NCBI GenBank assembly: GCA_964618405.1
Contig: CAZUAY010000243.1
Span: 1 to 6,047, forward strand
DNA: 6,047 bases
Direction: 5' to 3'
DNA from: JBBQIY01 sp964618405
Lineage (GTDB): Bacteria > Verrucomicrobiota > Kiritimatiellia > RFP12 > UBA3636
The stretch's first letter is position 1. Every line of letters starts with the position of its first letter. The translations under genes and the position numbers were made by a program. This document shows positions 5,939 through 6,047 of this stretch, piece after piece. Below the pieces are notes generated by a model. It did no database searches, was not told the origin of the DNA, and saw only the letters and a program-made list of their open reading frames with translations.

Positions 5939-5956
5939 CCGCGATCGTGATCGCGG
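5939..5956. repeat. 18-bp palindrome with 8-bp arms, REP-like or operator
   Basis: CCGCGATC-GT-GATCGCGG has perfect 8-bp arms separated by 2 bp. It lies just upstream of the promoter candidate, 157 bp before the first start codon. It is followed on the plus strand by GGCTACAGGGG, whose first nine bases recur inverted at 28-36. GC-rich palindromes of this kind are common as dispersed intergenic repeats in bacterial genomes. A dimeric regulator's operator is the alternative reading. Confidence 0.55.
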
Positions 5957-5969
5957 CTACAGGGGTATT

Positions 5970-6001
5970 CGACAAAGTTAGCGACAAAGCTCACGACAAA
6001 G
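5970..6001. repeat. Three CGACAAAG copies at exact 12-bp period
   Basis: The 8-mer CGACAAAG begins at 5970, 5982 and 5994, separated by the 4-mers TTAG and CTCA. The period is exact while the spacers vary, the pattern expected of repeated protein-binding sites or of a dispersed repeat family. It lies 14 bp from the palindrome at 5939-5956 and may be part of the same element. The rest of the flank to 6047 shows no gene. Confidence 0.6.
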
Positions 6002-6047
6002 TTTTTTTCAAACGAAACTACGCACGACACACTCATCACCCGGCTTG

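Overview
The window holds one five-gene operon, entirely on the minus strand and transcribed right to left from about 5900 to 136. The genes are separated by only 2-29 nt and each has a recognisable Shine-Dalgarno sequence. In transcription order they encode: a DegT/DnrJ/EryC1-type PLP sugar aminotransferase (5782-4640), a cytosolic protein with the N-terminal domain of neutral/alkaline ceramidase (4628-3420), a Gfo/Idh/MocA NAD(P)-dependent sugar oxidoreductase (3397-2210), an IolE/hydroxypyruvate-isomerase-type TIM-barrel protein (2180-1176), and a short class I xylose-isomerase homologue (1173-136). No transporter, regulator, RNA gene, insertion sequence or CRISPR array is visible.

Flanks. 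The right flank (5783-6047) is non-coding apart from a doubtful short upstream ORF. It carries an 18-bp palindrome, three copies of an 8-mer at an exact 12-bp period, a weak promoter candidate and a 13-bp tandem repeat in the presumed leader. The left flank (1-135) has no gene. It contains a 10-bp-stem hairpin that pairs fully only in the sense of the operon mRNA, and a 10-bp palindrome.

How the genes may work together (inference). An oxidoreductase, a PLP aminotransferase and two metal-dependent TIM-barrel enzymes form a plausible set for a sugar or cyclitol passing through a keto intermediate and an amino derivative. The ceramidase-like Zn protein would be a candidate amide hydrolase (N-acyl amino sugar or similar). 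The direction, making or degrading an amino sugar/cyclitol, cannot be read from the sequence. Two proteins depart from their family's textbook active site: the xylose-isomerase homologue has His in place of one metal-binding Asp, and the ceramidase-like protein has Asp where ceramidases have their conserved Ser. Neither should be given the family's classical substrate.

Organism. The sequence is bacterial with balanced to moderately GC-rich genes. Gfo/Idh/MocA, xylose-isomerase-like, DegT and ceramidase-like genes clustered together are typical of the Planctomycetes-Verrucomicrobia-Lentisphaerae-Kiritimatiellae group, but also occur in Rhizobiales and Paenibacillus. The assignment to the first group is a guess from gene content and intergenic repeat style, not a demonstrated placement.
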